From Chitinophaga filiformis (GTDB lineage Bacteria > Bacteroidota > Bacteroidia > Chitinophagales > Chitinophagaceae): 64,000 bases of DNA. The position numbers and the translations under genes were made by a program. Shown in pieces: positions 8,603 to 18,234 of the stretch. Numbering within the stretch: position 1 is the stretch's first letter; each line of letters starts with the position of its first letter. The stretch is from contig NZ_JAKIRP010000002.1 in the NCBI RefSeq assembly GCF_021646545.1, positions 124,001 to 188,000 on the forward strand, in the 5' to 3' direction. The notes beneath the pieces were generated by a model. It did no database searches, was not told the origin of the DNA, and worked only from the letters and a program-made list of their open reading frames with translations.

Positions 8603-10690
8603 ATGAGCAAAATGTTAAAATATATAGCAGGAACGTCACTGGCATTGCTGGCGGCTTCCATTACAAACGCACAACAAAAAGAGCCTTATCGTCTGGGCAG
8701 TCCTGCCGGTATCCTGCAGGATATCCGCTCGCAGGCACAAAAGCCACATGCAAGACTGGTAAGCGCTACAGAATTGAAAATAGGCGCAGGTGCTGTCCTG
8801 ACAGGTAAAGTGAACGCCCGCCATACAGATGGTAAAAACATGGAAGCCGTGATCGGTGAGATAGAGAACACACCAGGTTCTTCCTTCTACCTGCAGGTAA
8901 AGGATGGAGAGGTAACAGGAAATATCATCCTGCGCAGCAGCAAAAAAGGTTACAAATATTATACAGATAAAACAGGCACGGCCTATGTAAAAGAGGTACA
9001 CCTCGATTCGCTTTTATGTATTGATTATAACAAAGCACCAGATGGAGAAACCGCCGGAAGGATAGCACCTGCCAATACCAGTGTGCTGGGCGCTCTGGCC
9101 CTGCCGGAGCTGCAAAGTCTTCCGGGAGCGAATGGTGTGGTATTGCTGGACTTTGACGGGCAGTACGTATCAGGTACATTATGGAACAACGGTAATCCTA
9201 TCAATGCAGCGCCTACAACACTGACAGAAGCGCAGCAGCAGGAAGTGTGGGAGCTGGTGAGTGAAGATTTCCGTCCTTTCAGACTGAATGTGACCAACAG
9301 TGAAGCCGTGTACAATACATATCCTGCCAACAGGAGAATGCGTTGCATCTTCACACCGACCAATACTGCTGCTCCCGGAGCTGGTGGTGTTGCCTACGTG
9401 GGTTCTTTCAACTGGGGTAATGAAACTCCTTGCTGGGTATTCAATGGTGGCGTAAAAGGCGCTGGTGATGCAGCCTCTCATGAAGTAGGTCATACTTTCG
9501 GTCTTGGTCACGACGGCCGTACCAGCCCTTCAGAAGGTTACTATGCAGGTCATGGCGACTGGGCGCCTATCATGGGTGTAGGTTATTATGAGCCAATCGT
9601 ACAGTGGAGTAAAGGTGAGTACACCAGTGCCAACCAGCTGGAAGACGACCTGGCAAAGATTGCCAGCAGCACTTATGGTGTTGGTTACAGAACAGATGAT
9701 GCAGGTGGATCTACCGGTGCCGCAGCTGTATTGAATGTGAGCGGTGGCACAGTAAATACCAACGGTGTGATCGAGCGTACCGGTGATGTGGATTTTTACA
9801 GCTTTACTACCGGTGGTGGTGCAGTGTCGCTGAACTTTGCAACACCTACCCGTCATCCTAACCTGGATATCCTCGCTACCTTATATAACAGCAGCGGCGG
9901 CGTAGTGGCTACCGGCAACCCGACAGGTTTGTCTGCATCTATCAGTACAACAGTGGGCGCAGGTACCTATTACGTATCTGTAACGGGCACAGGTTATCTG
10001 AATCCGGCCAATACCGGTTATTCCAACTATGGTTCCCTGGGTAGCTATGCTATTACCGGTACCATCGCTTCTTCTGCAACAACAGCAGCTACCGTTTACA
10101 AAGATTGTAACTATGGTGGTTACGCTGTTGCATTACCGGTAGGTAGCTATACATTATCGCAGCTGCAGGCAAGAGGTGTAGTGAACGATGATATCTCTTC
10201 CCTGAAGGTAGCCGGCGGTTATGAAGCGATCCTCTACAAGGATGATAACTTCGGTGGCGAGGCATACCTGTTCAGAGGAGACTTCTCCTGCCTGGTAGAC
10301 CTGTCGCTCAATGGCGCACCGCTGAACCTCAACGACTGGACTTCTTCCATCGTGATCCAGCCTTCTACCGCTAAAGCAGCAGCACGTACTACTGGTGCAC
10401 TGCAGTATATCGAGAAGGTAAGTTCAGCAGCAGCTGAAAGCAAATTGGGTACTACCCTGAACGTACTGCCGAATCCGTTTGTAAATGATGTAGTGGTGAG
10501 AACTACCGCCACTACGAAGGAAGGATTCCTGTACGTAACTGTGTTTGCGCTGGATGGTAAAACAGTACTGCCGGCCAAACGTATTGTGAACGGTGAGAAG
10601 ATAGACCTCTCAGGCGTAAGCAAAGGCGTATACCTGATTAAGATCTTCAACGGTAAGGATACTGAAATAAGGAAGATCATCAAGCAATAG
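8603..10690 (+). CDS. Secreted metzincin-type zinc protease with PPC-like, beta/gamma-crystallin and T9SS domains
   Basis: 695 aa. Signal peptide 1-24 (ends TNAQ). A propeptide-like region (25-about 150) precedes a catalytic domain with HEVGHTFGLGHD at 293-304, matching the metzincin HExxHxxGxxH zinc site (H293, E294, H297, H303). Residues about 375-490 resemble a bacterial pre-peptidase C-terminal (PPC) beta-sandwich (GDVDFYSF near its start). Residues about 495-590 are a two-motif beta/gamma-crystallin domain with NDDISS and NDWTSS calcium-type motifs. A type A sorting domain (about 615-695, LPNP motif, final IIKQ) closes the protein. Likely a surface or extracellular protease that strips protein from complex polymers. 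The precise peptidase family is not assigned. A strong terminator follows, ending the block. Confidence 0.9.
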   Translation: MSKMLKYIAGTSLALLAASITNAQQKEPYRLGSPAGILQDIRSQAQKPHARLVSATELKIGAGAVLTGKVNARHTDGKNMEAVIGEIENTPGSSFYLQVKDGEVTGNIILRSSKKGYKYYTDKTGTAYVKEVHLDSLLCIDYNKAPDGETAGRIAPANTSVLGALALPELQSLPGANGVVLLDFDGQYVSGTLWNNGNPINAAPTTLTEAQQQEVWELVSEDFRPFRLNVTNSEAVYNTYPANRRMRCIFTPTNTAAPGAGGVAYVGSFNWGNETPCWVFNGGVKGAGDAASHEVGHTFGLGHDGRTSPSEGYYAGHGDWAPIMGVGYYEPIVQWSKGEYTSANQLEDDLAKIASSTYGVGYRTDDAGGSTGAAAVLNVSGGTVNTNGVIERTGDVDFYSFTTGGGAVSLNFATPTRHPNLDILATLYNSSGGVVATGNPTGLSASISTTVGAGTYYVSVTGTGYLNPANTGYSNYGSLGSYAITGTIASSATTAATVYKDCNYGGYAVALPVGSYTLSQLQARGVVNDDISSLKVAGGYEAILYKDDNFGGEAYLFRGDFSCLVDLSLNGAPLNLNDWTSSIVIQPSTAKAAARTTGALQYIEKVSSAAAESKLGTTLNVLPNPFVNDVVVRTTATTKEGFLYVTVFALDGKTVLPAKRIVNGEKIDLSGVSKGVYLIKIFNGKDTEIRKIIKQ

Positions 10691-10717
10691 TGACTTTCCT
10701 GCTTGCCGGGATTGTGT

Positions 10718-10780
10718 AAAAAAGCAAAAAACAGGATTACCACCTACTAAATGTGGTAACTCCTGTTTTTTGCTTTTTTT
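10718..10780 (+). terminator. Strong intrinsic terminator closing the depolymerase block
   Basis: Arms 10718-10743 and 10753-10780 pair almost throughout (one internal mismatch) around a 9-nt loop; the outer A-rich and T-rich ends give an A-tract, GC core and T-tract. It lies 27 bp after the protease stop codon and could work in both directions. Confidence 0.85.
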
Positions 10781-10982
10781 GTTTTCCCCTTTTCTACAGT
10801 AGTAAATACATTCCAAATACTTTTAATTTAATTTTTTGTTATAAAATAGTGCATAATAAAAAGAATTGTTACTATTTTATATGTCGAAAAGATGGAGATT
10901 TAACATTGTAATGAAAACCCGGAGCCATTAAAACTGCCGTATAATTTGTATTGGGAAGTACGAATTATATAAACGACGTGAT

Positions 10983-11567
10983 ATGAATACACAAGATGCC
11001 GAGTTAGTAGTAAGATTAATAGAAGATGATGTAAGCGCCTTTGATGCCCTGTACTGGAAATATCACCAGGCAGTCTATCGAAATATTTTCAAGTTTGTTA
11101 AGGAACCCATTGCAACAGAAGATATTTTGCAGGAAGTCTATGCCCGCCTGTGGGAAAAGAGAAAGGACATTAATGCCGGCCAATCCGTTGCCGGATGGTT
11201 GTTTGTGATCAGCTTTAACCTCTCGGTGGACTACGTCCGGAAGAAACTGCGCGAACATACTTTTCACAAAGAATTATATAACCTGAATATTGAAGGCAGC
11301 AATTGGGAGGACAATCCGGCTGCCTATGAAGAACAATATCGTTTACTGGAAGATGCCATTTCCCAGCTTTCTCCCAAGAAACAGAAGATTGTTACTTTAT
11401 GTAAACTCGAAGGCAAAACATACGATGAAGTAGCGGAAGAACTGAAAATTTCAAGGAACACCGTTAAGGAACATTTATCTATAGCGATGACCCGGATCAA
11501 TGAGTACGTACAGAAGAACAAGGAACACAAATATGTGCTGCTGCTCCTGCTGTTCATGAAAAATTAG
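10983..11567 (+). CDS. ECF RNA polymerase sigma-70 factor
   Basis: 194 aa, the usual length of Bacteroidota ECF sigma factors. Region 2 is seen around residues 20-90 (DALYWKYHQAVYRNIFKFV, then EDILQEVYARLWEKR), and region 4 at about 125-180 with an SPKKQKIVTLCKLEGKTYDEVAEEL helix-turn-helix. It should bind core RNA polymerase and the promoter of its regulon. The downstream neighbours are a FecR anti-sigma factor and a SusC receptor with an N-terminal STN signalling domain, the standard trans-envelope signalling arrangement, so the likely target is the SusC/SusD run starting at 13084. A 206-bp gap separates it from the fecR-like gene. The ATG at 10983 fits the alignment. Confidence 0.95.
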   Translation: MNTQDAELVVRLIEDDVSAFDALYWKYHQAVYRNIFKFVKEPIATEDILQEVYARLWEKRKDINAGQSVAGWLFVISFNLSVDYVRKKLREHTFHKELYNLNIEGSNWEDNPAAYEEQYRLLEDAISQLSPKKQKIVTLCKLEGKTYDEVAEELKISRNTVKEHLSIAMTRINEYVQKNKEHKYVLLLLLFMKN

Positions 11568-11773
11568 TTCGTAAACCATAATGGACTGTCATTGACAGAG
11601 AATGTAAATGCCATAGAACCAGTGGCAGGACCGTTATATAATTAAATATATATGGAGAAACCAACCAGAGTAGAGTAAGACACATTATAAATAAGAATAT
11701 GTAATATTTCTCGTAAACGCACCCACCCACATCCTGTGGGTCGCCGTATTTAGGGTAAATAATCATCAAAATA

Positions 11774-12787
11774 GTGCAGAACAGGAAGGAATACCTCAAG
11801 CAACTGTTGCATCAAAAGGAGTGGAAACAGGAAGACCGGGATTGGCTGCTGCAGTATTTGAATGAAAACGATCTTACAGACCTGCAGGAAGTTGCAGCAG
11901 AAGCTTATGATGCTGACCTGCTCAACACAGATCCTGTCCTGGAAAGAGAACACTCAGAGCGTATACTGGAAAAGATCCATCAGCGCATCAGCGCCCGCAG
12001 GCAACCGGAACCTGTTGTGAGAAGGATCAGCTTCAGTCGCTGGAAAGTAGCCGTTGCTGCTATCATTATCCTGATAGCAGGGGCAGGCATCCTGGGCCTG
12101 CTCAGAAAACCCGTAAAACAGCTTTCAGTTACATCCGGGACACAACGGAAAACAGTGACATTGCCTGATGGTTCGGTCGCTTACCTGGAACCGGGAACAA
12201 CTTTGAAGTATACCGGCAACTATGGAAGAAAAGAACGTAATGTAACGCTTACAGGAGAAGCGCTGTTCAAAGTACAAAAAGATGATAAACTCCCTTTTAT
12301 AGTTGCTTCATCGCTGATCAGCACTAAAGTACTGGGTACTTCCTTTAATATGGAAGCAAAGAACGTAACAGAGGCAAGAGTAGTAGTACTGACAGGCATG
12401 GTACAGGTTGAAGCAAAAGGAGAAGAAGATCAGAAAGATAAAGAGGTGATCCTCACTGCCAACAAAAGAGCGGTATATAACAGTAACACGCATTTGCTGG
12501 AAATGTCTGACGCCACCGACGATGCAAGGTTTTATTCGCAGAAGCAGCAGGGACGGTTTATTTACGATGGAGAGGAAATAATAAAAGTAGTAAACGACCT
12601 GGAAAGGTATTACAATATAGAAATTAAAGTAGACGGAAGGATACAACACTGTGCATTTTACGGAGATGTAAACATTGTGGATGACCTGGAGAAGGCACTC
12701 GATCTGATCGCAGTGTCGCTGAACGCCAAAATCAATAAGGATAAAAATGGAAACGGCTATGTAATTGCCGGAGGTAACTGTCATTAG
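11774..12787 (+). CDS. FecR-family anti-sigma factor
   Basis: 337 aa from a GTG start; an in-frame stop at 11756 leaves no upstream ATG. The N-terminal cytoplasmic part (1-about 88) should hold the ECF sigma factor. One membrane segment follows (about 90-112, AVAAIIILIAGAGILGLL). The periplasmic part contains the FecR domain (about 115-215, with LPDGSVAYLEPGTTLKY) and a C-terminal domain resembling DUF4974/STN (about 265-335) that would contact the receptor. It would relay substrate binding at the SusC/STN receptor to release of the sigma factor encoded just upstream. The non-ATG start and lack of an obvious Shine-Dalgarno sequence suggest low translation, which would suit an anti-sigma factor. 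Confidence 0.93.
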   Translation: MQNRKEYLKQLLHQKEWKQEDRDWLLQYLNENDLTDLQEVAAEAYDADLLNTDPVLEREHSERILEKIHQRISARRQPEPVVRRISFSRWKVAVAAIIILIAGAGILGLLRKPVKQLSVTSGTQRKTVTLPDGSVAYLEPGTTLKYTGNYGRKERNVTLTGEALFKVQKDDKLPFIVASSLISTKVLGTSFNMEAKNVTEARVVVLTGMVQVEAKGEEDQKDKEVILTANKRAVYNSNTHLLEMSDATDDARFYSQKQQGRFIYDGEEIIKVVNDLERYYNIEIKVDGRIQHCAFYGDVNIVDDLEKALDLIAVSLNAKINKDKNGNGYVIAGGNCH

Positions 12788-13083
12788 ACAAAAAGACACA
12801 ACTAACAGTTAACCTGCCTGATACCTTAAGTAAATGTACTGAGCATACCCAAAGTATGCTAGCCAGCTTGTTTTTGACCAGTTTATAAATATTGCACACA
12901 ACCAAACTAAATCGACTTATGACGACTCAGGAAAGAACGCCATCCGGTTAACTATATCCTATAAAGTTAACTCAGTAAAAAAACATGTACTGCACCGCAG
13001 CTGGTGCCCTATTGCCCTGGTCTCGCAAGGACCGGTAATGGGATCTCTATTTCCCGAACTGAACCAAAATCAAATCATAACCG
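12788..13083 (+). promoter_or_regulatory. Intergenic region before susC with two small dyads
   Basis: About 300 bp without a gene. It holds a perfect 7-bp hairpin, AGCATAC (12842-12848) with GTATGCT (12854-12860), and a dyad GTTAACT (12947-12953) with AGTTAAC (12965-12971). Either may be a regulatory site or RNA stem for the SusC operon. No clear TTTG/TAnnTTTG promoter was found, which would fit use of the upstream ECF sigma factor. Confidence 0.35.
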
Positions 13084-16000
13084 ATGCTCAAAAAGGCGAC
13101 CCTATCCCTTCACCTGATAACGCTCGCACTACTCGTGTTGCTACAAACCATCACAGTGCCGGCAGCTGCTTCAGGAATACAGGATGCCCTCGACAAAAAG
13201 ATATCACTGGAATTGAAGAATGTGTTATTGAAAGAAGCACTGGACAAGATCGGAAACCTCGCAGAAGTATCTTTCATCTATGCAGGCAACAAGATAATAG
13301 TAGCCAACAAAGTAGATGTCAGCGCACGCAATGAAAAAGTGGGCGATCTGTTGAAGAAATTGCTGAAGCCCTTGTCACTATCCTATACGGTCCTTTATGA
13401 CCGCATCGTGATCCGGCCCGTTGAAAAAAAAATGGACAACCTGACCGTTCCGGAAAACGACCGGCAGGTAAGCCAGCGCACACAGGACGTAAAAGGTACA
13501 GTGATGTCTCCTAAGAATGAAGCCCTGCCCGGCGTAGCCATCCTCATTAAAGGCACTACCCGTGGTACCACCACCAATGATAAAGGTGCTTTCGAACTGA
13601 AGAACGTTCCGGCCGACGCTATACTGGTATTTAACCTTACCGGTTACCAGCAGCAGGAAATAAGTGTTGCAGCTTATAAGAGTGGTGTCATCAATGTACA
13701 GCTGCAGGAGAAAACAACCAAACTGCAGGAAGTAGTGGTAACAGGTTTCCAGGATATCGATAAGAGCAAATTCACCGGCGCCTCCGCCCGTATTAAAATG
13801 GATGAAGCGAAGATTGACGGTATGGCAGATGTAAGCCGCATGCTGGAAGGGCGTGTGGCCGGTGTAGCCATTCAGAACGTGTCCAGCACATTCGGTACCG
13901 CTCCGAAGATCCGCGTACGTGGCGCTACCTCTATCAATGGCGATAACAAACCATTGTGGGTAGTAGATAACGTGGTGCTGGAAGATGTAGTGAATATCTC
14001 TAACGACCAGCTGTCCAGCGGCGACCCTACCACCTTGCTCGGCTCTGCAGTGGCGGGCCTGAACCCGAACGATATCGAAAGCTTCGACATCCTCAAGGAT
14101 GCGGCAGCTACCGCACTGTATGGTGCACGCGCCATGAACGGTGTAGTGGTGATCACGACCAAAAAAGGACGCGCCGGCGCTAAACCGGTTGTTACCTACA
14201 GCGGCAACTACAGCACACAGCTGAAGCCTAACTATAGCAATTATAATATCATGAACTCCGCCCAGCAGATGTCAGTACTGGCAGAGCTGGAGCGGAAGGG
14301 CATGCTCACTTCCGATATTCTCTCCCGTGGAGATATAGGCGTGTATGGTAAGATGTATGAAATGCTGAATGCGGATGACAACGGAAATTTCCCGCTGGAA
14401 AATACACCCGCTGCCAAACGTCAGTTCCTGCTGCGATACGCTTCCGCCAATACAGACTGGTTTGATATTCTCTTTAAGACCAGCTTTATCCAGGAACATT
14501 CCCTCAGCATATCTTCCGGTACAGATAAAAGTCAGTCTTACTTCTCAACCAGCTATTACCATGATAATGGCTGGACCGTTGCCGATAAAGTAAGCCGTTA
14601 CACACTCAATTTCCGTAACAACTATAAGCTCTCTGACAGGGTCAGCACAGGTTTCTCTGTACTCGGTTCTGCACGTCAGCAAAGAGCGCCCGGTGCACTC
14701 ACCCGTACCAGCAACCCGGTAGAAGGCCAGTATGACCGCGATTTTGACATCAATCCATTCAGCTATGCCCTGAATACCAGCCGTACCTTAACAGCCTACG
14801 ACGAGCATGGTGAACTGGAATATTTCAGGAGGAATTATGCGCCCTTCAATATCATCAATGAATCGGCCAACAATTACCTGAACCTGAGTATGATGGACCT
14901 CCGTCTCCAGGGCGACTTCTCCTGGAAGTTGGCTAAGAACTTACGTTATGAATTTGTAGGCGCCCTGCGCTATGTAAAGTCTTCCCGTGAACACCAGATC
15001 ACCGAGAACAGTAACATGGCCAATGCTTATCGCGCTGCCGACAATGCCACCATCGCAGAGAACAATAAGTTCCTTTACCGCGATCCTGCCAATCCGGACG
15101 CATTACCGGTCATCGTGCTGCCTTATGGTGGTTTCTACAACCGCACAGAAGATCAGCTCATCAACTTCGACTTCCGCAACAGCTTAAACTATAATGCTAC
15201 TATCGGCGATCGTCACAGCCTGACAGCCATGATAGGACAGCAGGTAAAATATGCAGACCGCCAGAATTCATCCAACACCGGTTACGGTTACCAGTACAAT
15301 AATGGCGGTGTACCTTTTACAGACTACCGGATCCTGAAGCAAACTATCGAGAGCAGTTTTCCTTACTACGGCATGAGCAAGGACTATGACCGCTTTGCTG
15401 CCTTCTACGCCACTGCTACCTATGCTTACAACAATAAATATAACCTGACAGGTACGACCCGCTATGATGGCTCCAACAGACTGGGAAGGTCGAGCACAGC
15501 ACGCTGGCTGCCCACCTGGAGCGTATCGGCTTCCTGGAACGTTGACAGGGAAGCCTTCATTCAGGACCTGGGTTGGGTAGATTACCTGGCGCTCAGGGCC
15601 AGCTACGGACTGACCGCCAGCATGGGACCTGCTACTAACTCTAACATCGTATTCCAGACAATTAACAGCAAGAGAACACATCTCGATGAAGTGGAGTCAG
15701 TGATCAAGATCGCTCACCTGCAGAATGATGACCTGACCTGGGAAAAGCTATACACGACCAATATCGGTCTGGATGGTACACTGTTCAACAGAAGGCTCAA
15801 TTTCACGATCGATGCGTACAGCCGTAAAAGCTTTGACCTGATCAGCATCATCAAAACTTCCGGTATCGGTGGTGAAACTTTTAAAGCAGCCAACTATGCC
15901 GACATGAACTCAAAAGGTGTGGAAGTGCTGGTAGGTGGTGATGTGATCAAGAAGAAGGATTGGGGCTGGAAAACCAATGTAACATTCGGTTACAACACCA

Positions 16001-16740
16001 ACAAGATCACCAATGCCAAGAACATCCCCAGGATCTTTGACCTGGTGGTAGCAGAAGGTGGCAACAAAGAAGGTTATCCCGTAAGAGGTCTTTTCTCTCT
16101 CGAATATAAAGGGCTGGACCCACACACAGGCACGCCGCAGTTTGTGAACCAGCATGGTAATACAAGCAAAGACGTATTCCTGCAGGACCTGAACACATCT
16201 CACCTGGTATACCAGGGACCGGTTGATCCTCCGGCAACAGGTGGATTCTCGAACACCTTCCGCTACAAAGGTTTGTCCATGAACATATTCGTGACTTACC
16301 AGTGGGGTAACAAGATCCGCCTGTATCCTGCTTTCAAGACAGCATATTCTGATCTGGATGCGATGCCGAAAGAGTTCTATGACCGCTGGATCATGCCGGG
16401 AGATGAGAAGGAAACACAGACGCCATCCATCCTCGACGGACTGGAGCAGGTAATGCTGGGCGGCGCTTATCCTTACAACAATTACAACTACTCCACCGCG
16501 AGAGTGGCAAAAGGAGATATGATCCGTCTGAAAACAGTATCACTCACCTGGCAGTTGCCCGCTACGCTGTTGAAAAGAACCGCGCTTAACAATGTCACAC
16601 TGACCGGTGCGGCTATTAACCCATGGCTGATCTATTCAGACAAGAAACTGAGAGGACAGGACCCCGAGTTCTTCAACACAGGTGGTGTAGCCCAGCCTAT
16701 ACAAAAGCAATTCACTCTATCACTAAAAGTAGGTCTCTAA
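13084..16740 (+). CDS. SusC/RagA-type TonB-dependent receptor with STN signalling domain
   Basis: 1218 aa. Hydrophobic signal region 1-29; STN (secretin/TonB short N-terminal) domain about 35-112; carboxypeptidase-D-like regulatory domain about 136-210 (DVKGTVMSPKNEALPGV); TonB-box-like VVVTGF at about 216; plug domain about 225-365 (RGATSINGDNKPLWVVDNV, then GARAMNGVVVITTKKG); the rest is the 22-strand outer-membrane barrel. It imports large substrates with its SusD partner under TonB energy. The STN domain shows it also signals to the FecR/ECF pair upstream. SusD begins 6 bp after the stop, so the two are cotranscribed. Downstream metallohydrolase and DUF4302 lipoproteins suggest a peptide- or protein-derived ligand rather than a simple glycan, but the substrate is not visible from sequence. 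Confidence 0.96.
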   Translation: MLKKATLSLHLITLALLVLLQTITVPAAASGIQDALDKKISLELKNVLLKEALDKIGNLAEVSFIYAGNKIIVANKVDVSARNEKVGDLLKKLLKPLSLSYTVLYDRIVIRPVEKKMDNLTVPENDRQVSQRTQDVKGTVMSPKNEALPGVAILIKGTTRGTTTNDKGAFELKNVPADAILVFNLTGYQQQEISVAAYKSGVINVQLQEKTTKLQEVVVTGFQDIDKSKFTGASARIKMDEAKIDGMADVSRMLEGRVAGVAIQNVSSTFGTAPKIRVRGATSINGDNKPLWVVDNVVLEDVVNISNDQLSSGDPTTLLGSAVAGLNPNDIESFDILKDAAATALYGARAMNGVVVITTKKGRAGAKPVVTYSGNYSTQLKPNYSNYNIMNSAQQMSVLAELERKGMLTSDILSRGDIGVYGKMYEMLNADDNGNFPLENTPAAKRQFLLRYASANTDWFDILFKTSFIQEHSLSISSGTDKSQSYFSTSYYHDNGWTVADKVSRYTLNFRNNYKLSDRVSTGFSVLGSARQQRAPGALTRTSNPVEGQYDRDFDINPFSYALNTSRTLTAYDEHGELEYFRRNYAPFNIINESANNYLNLSMMDLRLQGDFSWKLAKNLRYEFVGALRYVKSSREHQITENSNMANAYRAADNATIAENNKFLYRDPANPDALPVIVLPYGGFYNRTEDQLINFDFRNSLNYNATIGDRHSLTAMIGQQVKYADRQNSSNTGYGYQYNNGGVPFTDYRILKQTIESSFPYYGMSKDYDRFAAFYATATYAYNNKYNLTGTTRYDGSNRLGRSSTARWLPTWSVSASWNVDREAFIQDLGWVDYLALRASYGLTASMGPATNSNIVFQTINSKRTHLDEVESVIKIAHLQNDDLTWEKLYTTNIGLDGTLFNRRLNFTIDAYSRKSFDLISIIKTSGIGGETFKAANYADMNSKGVEVLVGGDVIKKKDWGWKTNVTFGYNTNKITNAKNIPRIFDLVVAEGGNKEGYPVRGLFSLEYKGLDPHTGTPQFVNQHGNTSKDVFLQDLNTSHLVYQGPVDPPATGGFSNTFRYKGLSMNIFVTYQWGNKIRLYPAFKTAYSDLDAMPKEFYDRWIMPGDEKETQTPSILDGLEQVMLGGAYPYNNYNYSTARVAKGDMIRLKTVSLTWQLPATLLKRTALNNVTLTGAAINPWLIYSDKKLRGQDPEFFNTGGVAQPIQKQFTLSLKVGL

Positions 16741-16746
16741 ATAAAC

Positions 16747-18207
16747 ATGGTTATGACGAAATTTTTCACAAGGGTAGCAGTCATAAGTGGCTGTCTGATA
16801 ACCATAGCCGGATGTAACAAATACCTCGACAAATCTCCGGATAGCAGCTGGACAGAACTGGATACCCCTGCCAAGGTATCACAGCTGCTGGGTACTGCCT
16901 ATCCGCAGGCCAACTATATAGTTTTTGCAGAAGCGATGACTGATAACGTGGAAGATAAAGGCGCCGGTGTGACCGACAGGACTAACCTGGACCCTTATTT
17001 CTTCAATGATGTATCAGCTACAGAACAGGATTCTCCCGAATACTACTGGCAGGCATGTTATACGGCTATTGCAGCCGCCAATAACGCATTAAAAGCATGT
17101 GAGGCAGCGGCCGATACCAGCCGTTACACTGCACAGAAAGGAGAGGCACTGGTGGCCAGGGCATATGCACATTTTATGCTGGTAACCTTTTTCTCCAAAT
17201 TCTATGATGCAACAACTGCTTCCAGTGATCCCGGTATTCCTTATGTAACAGAACCTGAAAAAGTGGTGATGAAACAATATGAGCGTAAGACGGTGGCTTA
17301 TACGTATGACATGATAGAAAAAGATCTGCTGGCGGGTATGCCGCTGATCAGTGATGATAACTATGATGTGCCACGTTATCACTTTAATAAGTCGGCCACT
17401 TATGCTTTCGCTACACGGTTCTATCTCTTTAAGAAGGACTATCAGAAAGTACTGGAGTATGCTAACAAGGTATTTCCCAACAATGACCTGGCCAGCAATA
17501 TGCGCCCCTGGAACACTACTTATAAAACAATGACCCCCGCAGTGATCTGGGATACTTATGCCAGGGCTTCTGAGAAAGCCAACCTGCTGCTGGTGGAAAC
17601 ACAATCACTGTATGGCCGTTATGTGGCGCAATACAGATACGGACTGACTTACAACATCCAGCAGCAGATACTGGGCAGTAATGTAACAGGTGGGTCTTTT
17701 GCTTATCCATTATACTACTATGGCACCAGAGATTACTTCGTGCCTAAGCTGACAGAATACTTCGTAAAGGCATCTGTAAATGCTACAATTGGTGATCCTT
17801 ATGTAATGGTGCCGCTGTTCACTACAGAAGAAGTATTGTTCAACAGGGCAGAGGCTAATGCTTATCTGGGTAATAACAATGATGTGCTGGCAGATCTGAA
17901 CCTGTTTGCCAGCAAACGTATCACCAATTACAGCGTTTCTACCCACCGCATCACTACCACGAAGATCAGGAACTACTATGGCATCTCAGATGTAAAGAAC
18001 GGTTTGTTACAGACCATACTTGACCTCAAACGTGCTGAATTCGTACAGGAAGGACACCGCTGGTTTGACATTCAGCGCTATAAGGCGCCTGTGACGCATT
18101 ATACGGACAAAGGCGAACAGATGGTACTGCAGGCAGACGATAAACGCCGTGTGTTGCAGATCCCTTTATCGGCCACTACCTCCGGTATAGCCCTGAATCC
18201 CAGATAA
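16747..18207 (+). CDS. RagB/SusD-type surface lipoprotein
   Basis: 486 aa. Lipoprotein signal peptide with lipobox ITIAGC (C23), then NKYLDKSPDSSW, the usual SusD N-terminus. Alpha-helical TPR-like body and a C-terminal RagB region ending in a typical run (LDLKRAEFVQEGHRWFDIQRY, then LQIPLSATTSGIALNPR). It caps the SusC barrel outside the cell and delivers ligand. An ATG at 16753 is an alternative start two codons in. The gap to the following zinc-metallohydrolase gene is 27 bp. Confidence 0.96.
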   Translation: MVMTKFFTRVAVISGCLITIAGCNKYLDKSPDSSWTELDTPAKVSQLLGTAYPQANYIVFAEAMTDNVEDKGAGVTDRTNLDPYFFNDVSATEQDSPEYYWQACYTAIAAANNALKACEAAADTSRYTAQKGEALVARAYAHFMLVTFFSKFYDATTASSDPGIPYVTEPEKVVMKQYERKTVAYTYDMIEKDLLAGMPLISDDNYDVPRYHFNKSATYAFATRFYLFKKDYQKVLEYANKVFPNNDLASNMRPWNTTYKTMTPAVIWDTYARASEKANLLLVETQSLYGRYVAQYRYGLTYNIQQQILGSNVTGGSFAYPLYYYGTRDYFVPKLTEYFVKASVNATIGDPYVMVPLFTTEEVLFNRAEANAYLGNNNDVLADLNLFASKRITNYSVSTHRITTTKIRNYYGISDVKNGLLQTILDLKRAEFVQEGHRWFDIQRYKAPVTHYTDKGEQMVLQADDKRRVLQIPLSATTSGIALNPR

Positions 18208-18234
18208 TCTCAACCGTAAAAAGAACGCATAAAT

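Noticed and set aside
13038..13334. 98-codon frame overlapping the start of susC
   Set aside because: It shares the region in another frame with the well-supported STN domain of the receptor and has no recognisable features.
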